Assembly (NCBI GenBank): GCA_006352455.1
Contig: VANL01000050.1
Location: 27,223-91,222 of the forward strand
DNA: 64,000 bases
Direction: 5' to 3'
DNA from: Brachionus sp. 'Tiscar'
Taxonomy: Eukaryota > Rotifera > Eurotatoria > Ploima > Brachionidae
Shown piece by piece: positions 59,141 through 64,000 of the stretch. Position numbers and translations under genes: made by a program. A model generated the notes under the pieces. The model made no database searches and had not been told where the DNA came from. It worked only from the letters and a program-made list of their open reading frames with translations. Position 1 is the first letter of the stretch; each line of letters starts with the position of its first letter.

Positions 59141-61569
59141 ATTTTCATAATTAAAATTTTTAGAATCTTACTGTAATAATTAAAATTTTTTATCAAATTA
59201 GAATACTTATAGATATGTAATTAGATTAATAATACTTTAAGTATTTTTAGTTAAATGCAAAAAAAATTTAAAAATTTGACTTAAAAAAATCAGACTTAAA
59301 TCCGCAATTTAACTTTAATTTTAGTGTATATGACTAAAACAAGTCTGATTTAAAAAAAATCCTGAATTTTGACAATGTCTGTTATTTTTGGAAATTAATG
59401 AAAAATTAAAAAAAAATAATTATAATTAAAATATTAATAGCATCACTCAAAATATAAACAATAGTGAAATAATATTTTATACTTGTGGTATTATTCTTGT
59501 TCTAACAAAAACAATTTTATTCAATTAATAATTTTTTATTTTATTAAAGTTGAAGTTATTGAATTATTTAGAATTGTTACATCAAAAGTTTCATAATGAA
59601 TACTGGATCAGCATTTTAAAGGCAAAAATATTTATATTTGAATTATTTTTAAATTTATTTATCTTCAGAAAAGTTTTAATAATTACCAATTGAAATATTT
59701 GATTGTGTAAAAATCAAAATATACTGACATAAAATTTTTCGTAGAGCAAAAAAAAAGACGCTCAGTTTCGATTTTTTGATAATTTATAATAATTTTTATA
59801 TCCTCATTTAAAATTATCCTTAAAAAAATTTAAATGCGAATCAAATAATTATTTCGTTTTAAATTAAAAAAAAATCGATTTAAAAACTGAAAAATGCTGT
59901 AAAATTCAAATAAAAATTGGACAAAAAGAATGACCTTTTTTGAAAAATTAAAATTAAAAAAATAAAGTATATTTATAAATACTGCAACAAAGTGCAACAT
60001 ACTTTGTTAAACTTTTTTTTTACTTTAAAAATTTTTTTTTCTGTTATAAAAAGACAAAAAATAAATTAAACATAAAAAAAATTTTAGTGACGTTTAATTT
60101 CTTTATTTATTTTCCCTCAAATTTCCCGTTGATTTTATTAATTAATATATTATATTTTTACTAATTAAAAATATCAACATTGAAAAAATGAGTCTAATAT
60201 TTCATTTAATTAGACAAAAACTAAATTTCTGGATCAAAACAAAAGTAAATTAAAATGAAAATTAATGTATAAATACTGTAATTATAAAAATCTGCAGGAA
60301 AATTTAACTAGTTTCATTTTTCAATAATTTGCCAGAATATTTAAGAAAAATCATAATGAAGTATATATAATTGGAATTTTCACAAAATAAAAAAAAATAT
60401 TGTTGCTAGTATATTGGATATTCTTTACTTTTTAAGAGATGGATCTAATCTGAAAAAGAGATAACTGTTTATAGTTGATTTCTACAATGCAATTATTGCC
60501 TAGTAGAAGACGTTTTTTTTTTAAAGTTTTGTTTTTACTCATCATACTTGTAAGGATCACAATTTTAAATTGTTAAAATAAATACTAAGAATCATTAAAA
60601 AAATGCAAACATGATACAACCCATTAAATCTTATTAACTCCAGACTGTCTCGAGATACTTTGTAAAACTTTATCTTAAATTTAAGCTAAATTCCTATAAA
60701 AGCACTAAAAACAAATAGTGAATATTGAATTTTACGAATAATGAAATTTAATTATACCTTAAAAGTTAAATAGGCATCAGATATTTTTTGAAATTAAAAA
60801 AAAATCTTAAAATATTCGAAGTAATTCTATATTAATTTTGGAACAAAAATTTTGATTATAATGCTAAGACAAAATTTTATCTATGATCTGCTTTTAATTA
60901 GTGTTTTTTTTTATTGAAATAGACCTACAGTAGAGCATTTTATAATCAAAATGTTTCAATAAGCTATTAAATATATTATATTAATTAAATTCAAAGCTGA
61001 ACTTAAATTTTTTTTTATTTAATTTAAAGTGAAATTTTTTTAGTGAATATTATGATAAAAATTTTTAAATTTTCTATTCCATTCTTAATAAAATTTAGAA
61101 AATAATTTAGCTTTAAATTGAACATTAAATACTGCAAACATTAAAAAAGAATATTCAAAAGTGTTCCCTAATGAGCCAGTTTTAAAATGGAAGCCGATAT
61201 TTTCTGTAACCAGGATGTTTGTCACTACCTAAACAATACAAAAAATTAAAAATTTATATTTTTAAATTTTTTTAAGACGTCAGATTAAATTTCAATAATC
61301 CGACAAAATTTCTTGCACCACTAATATTTGAATCTAATTTTTAAAATAAAGTATAAAAAAATAATTTCAATTTTGAATTATTTTTCTTAATTTTGAATCA
61401 TGATGGGTCGAAAGAATTTAAATAAAACAATTATGTCAAATTTATTTTATAAAATATAAAATAGATGCTAATTTTGGATATTTTTTTAGATAAAAAATTT
61501 TCAATATTTTAAATCTTTGTATATTAATTCTATATTTTTTTTGACATTTAACTAATATTTTATGGTTAA
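59141..61569. other. AT-rich intergenic region with MITE relic
   Basis: No coding region seen. At about 59979-60060 the sequence ACTGCAACAAAGTGCAACA and the following T/A-rich stretch match the core of the GGTATTGTG MITE family, so this is a decayed copy. The rest lacks recognisable features. Confidence 0.5.
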
Positions 61570-63547
61570 ATGAAGCAAATTTTAATAAATTTTTCCATTT
61601 TTTTTGTCATTATTTGGTTTTTGAGTTTGTGGTATATTTTATCAAGTAAAAATTTTGTCCAGCCGAAAAAGCACTCAGATATCAATGACCAAAATGAGAT
61701 TAAAATTTTACAGCAAAGAATAAAGGAGGTTAATAAGCAATTGTCCAATCTCGAAATGAAAAATAAACAAAACGAGAAAATAATTAGAAGTCTTAGGTAT
61801 TTTAAATTTAGCTATACTAAAACAATTTATTTAAATAATGCTTAAGAAATCAGGCGCAATTTTTGTACAAAAAAAATAACGAAATAAATTTAAGCAATTC
61901 AGACAAATGTAAACTTGATTAAGCTTTTTAGAATTTAAGTCGATTCAGCTTTAAAATTAGATCCAAGTGCAAATTTTGAAGGTCTAAGGCGCAAAATTTT
62001 TGATGATATCAAAGACCTAGCCTTTTTTATTAAAAATAAATTTTTAATATTAAAAAGAGATTCTTCAGTTAGAAAAAAAATTACACAAATCGAACAAAAT
62101 TTTCAAGATAGAATAAAGTAAATAAAATAAATTTTAATCTAATTACTTAGCCAAAAACTGAGTAATTTTTTTATTTTAAGTTTTTTACTTGTACAAATTG
62201 GAAATTTATCAAATAGTGATAATTTAGAAGAATGGCGCAAAATAGAATCTGAATCATTAGCTCTCAAAATTCAGAAAAATTTCTATGATTTGCAAAACCC
62301 AAGTGATTGTGCAAAACAAAAAAAAGTCGTGTGTGATCTAAATAAATCATGCGGTTTCGGGTGTCAAATGCATCATGTGATGTATTGCTTTATTACTTCT
62401 TATTTCTTGAACAGAACCTTGATTCTCGATTCGACTGGATGGCGTTACAATCCAAATGGCTATGAAGCGTACTTCATGCCATTAAGTGAGAAATGCACTA
62501 AAATAGACCAATATGGTGTAGAATGGAATGGTAGGGCTAGAAAATATAAAAAAAATTTCTCATATTTTTTAAAAGGAAATCAATTTGAAACAGCTGATGT
62601 CATACATCTACCTATTATAGATGAGATTACAAATAAGCCAGATTTTTTTCCATTAAGCATTCCAAAAAAATACATGGATCAGCTAAGTAGACTTCATGGT
62701 GATCCTTTTGTATGGTGGGCTGGACAAATTCTATCTTATTTAATGCGGTTTAACGCTAAATTTTCAAAAGTTGTTGAAGATAAACAAGAAAAATCAGGCT
62801 TTAAAACACCTTGTGTTGGGTAAAATAAAAATTGAAGTAATTTTCTGAATTAAGCTTTTTGTCTTGTATTCAGAGTTCATGTTAGACGTACAGACAAAGT
62901 TGGTACCGAGGCGTCATTTCATTCTTTAAGCGAGTACATGAAACACGTAAAAGAATTTTTTGACATCCACGACTTAAAAACATCAAAAAAAAATAAACGT
63001 ACAGTCTATTTGGCAACTGATGATATGTCAGTGATGGAAGAGGCAAAAAAAGAGTAAAATTTAAATTTAATTTTTTTATCATAATGATTAGACAAAGTTA
63101 TGTAGGTATCCTGATTACCATTTTATTATGGATGAGTTAAATGCCCAAACAGCTTCTTTAAGCAACAGATACTCGCCTGAATCAGCCCAAGGAGTCATAC
63201 TTGATATTTATTTCTTGTCTCAATGTAATTTTTTAGTGTGTACACTTTCTTCACAAGTTTGTCGAATGGCTTACGAGATTCAACAAACAATATATCCTGA
63301 CGCTTCTTGGCGTTTTAGATCCTTGGACGACATTTACTATTTTGGCGGCCAATTGAGGAATAATGTTGAAGCTGTTTTGGATCATGAGCCAAATCGTGGT
63401 TTTGGAGAAATTGAATTGAAAAAAGGTGATCTTATTGGAATAGCTGGTAATCATTGGGATGGATATTCAAAAGGGAAAAATTTGAGAACACAAGAAGAGG
63501 GCCTTTTTCCGTCATATAAAGTAAAAAAGATTATTGATTCATTTTAA
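61570..63547 (+). CDS. FUT8: Alpha-(1,6)-fucosyltransferase, 6 exons
   Basis: Golgi enzyme that adds core fucose to the innermost GlcNAc of N-glycans. Exons 61570-61796, 61847-61908, 61940-62117, 62181-62819, 62874-63053, 63106-63547; 575 residues, the same length as human FUT8. Type II membrane anchor at ~6-26, coiled coil ~45-80, then the GT23 region: LQNPSDC, KVVCDLNKSCGFGCQMHHV, RTLILDSTGWRY, LHGDPFVWWAGQIL, the GDP-fucose-binding HVRRTDKVGTEASFH, VILDIYFLSQCNFLVCT and SSQVCRMAYEI. The C-terminal SH3 domain is intact (GDLIGIAGNHWDGYSKG, LFPSYKV). Introns are 31-63 nt; the 31-nt second intron (61909-61939) is unusually short but both flanking frames fit. The last acceptor was placed at TTATGTAG to give EYPDYHFIMDEL. 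Confidence 0.95.
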
Positions 63548-63913
63548 AATATAAAATTGTAATTTTTTTTATTTTTTCTATTATATTTATAAAATAAAAA
63601 TTGAATGAGAGAAAAAATATTAACTCTATTTTATGAACCTTTGAAGAATCTTGGAAAAAAAATTTTGCTATCATTAAGTGGTGTAAAAAGAAGCCTTAGA
63701 TTTTAAAACTAATAGAAGAGTAAAAGAAATATGGACAAATTGGGTCAAAATTGTTTTGACAAATAATGATTTCACTCTGGAAAAAAAGGTCGTAGAAGCA
63801 TTCTAGATATTTTTAAAAAATTTATTTTTTATTTATTAAGACAAAATATTAAAATTAAATTTCTATTCTTAAAAGAATATCTTTAAAATAAACTAAATTG
63901 AATTATAGGTTAT
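63548..63913. other. Convergent 3' spacer between FUT8 and peroxiredoxin
   Basis: 366 bp without a supportable frame; 3' ends of two convergent genes lie on either side. Confidence 0.5.
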
Positions 63914-64000
63914 TTAATTGGTGGCTTCAAAGTATTCCTTTGATTTAGATGGGTCAGCTTTCATTGTTTTCTTTCCTGGTTTCCAATTAGCTGGACACAC
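63914..64000 (-). CDS. Typical 2-Cys peroxiredoxin, C-terminal part (cut by window edge)
   Basis: Twenty-eight codons plus TAA at 63914-63916. The translation starts VCPANWKPGKKTMKADPSKS and ends KEYFEATN. VCPANW contains the resolving cysteine of PRDX1/2-type enzymes, and GKKTMKADPSKSKEYF is the usual C-terminal helix, so the thiol peroxidase is recognisable although the catalytic cysteine lies outside the window. Confidence 0.9.
   Translation of the reverse strand: MCPANWKPGKKTMKADPSKSKEYFEATN

Noticed and set aside
1..64000. CRISPR arrays or prokaryotic operons
   Set aside because: No regularly spaced repeats; genes are spliced animal genes.

Overview
The window is AT-rich eukaryotic nuclear DNA (by eye well over 70 % A+T) carrying an animal gene set: a polycystin-1-like receptor-channel, a Tincar-like membrane protein, two carboxypeptidase D paralogues, an RBR ubiquitin ligase, MFSD3, NUDT6, a p107/p130-type pocket protein, an hnRNP A/B protein, FUT8 and a peroxiredoxin. 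Most introns are very short (41-62 nt); the few long ones hold small transposons. Start codons are repeatedly preceded by 3' splice-site-like AG within about 25 nt, and one gene pair is only 52 bp apart. Together this suggests a compact lophotrochozoan, for example a monogonont rotifer or a flatworm with spliced-leader trans-splicing. The organism is inference; the gene identities rest on recognised motifs.

Layout. 1-2468: no gene. 2469-14647 (-): a 21-exon polycystin-1-like gene of about 2500 residues, whose exon phases all fit. 16222-18040 (-): a secreted paralogue of only its N-terminal half. 19796-22396 (-): Tincar-like protein. 22397-29908: mostly empty. 29909-33026 and 34618-37564 (+): tandem carboxypeptidase D genes; the second looks catalytically intact, the first has lost key residues in both domains. 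38541-40262 (-): RBR ligase. 41138-42594 (-) MFSD3 and 42647-43769 (-) NUDT6, probably co-transcribed. 45652-51498 (+): pocket protein. About 51845-52680: nested MITEs. 53260-54960: dead non-LTR retrotransposon. 55176-55476 (-): an 82-residue secreted acidic peptide gene. 56492-58041 (-): hnRNP A/B. 58690-59140 (-): another dead retrotransposon tail. 61570-63547 (+): FUT8. 63914-64000 (-): C-terminus of a 2-Cys peroxiredoxin running off the edge.

Mobile DNA is abundant and mostly non-autonomous: two TTAA-flanked piggyBac-like MITEs, one TA-flanked pogo/Tigger-like element, one element with an 8-bp duplication (hAT-like), a foldback family starting GGTATTGTG with two full copies, and several further inverted-repeat elements. 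The most unusual points are the duplicated 5' exon cluster of the polycystin gene with conserved splice phases, the pseudo-enzyme/active-enzyme carboxypeptidase pair, the probable operon with trans-splicing, and a near-perfect 40-bp hairpin at 15215-15324. I found no rRNA, tRNA or CRISPR array. No system of a wholly new kind is evident; the novelty is at the level of domain modules, gene duplicates and mobile elements. All exon coordinates were derived by hand from splice signals, reading frame and family similarity, and no search was run.
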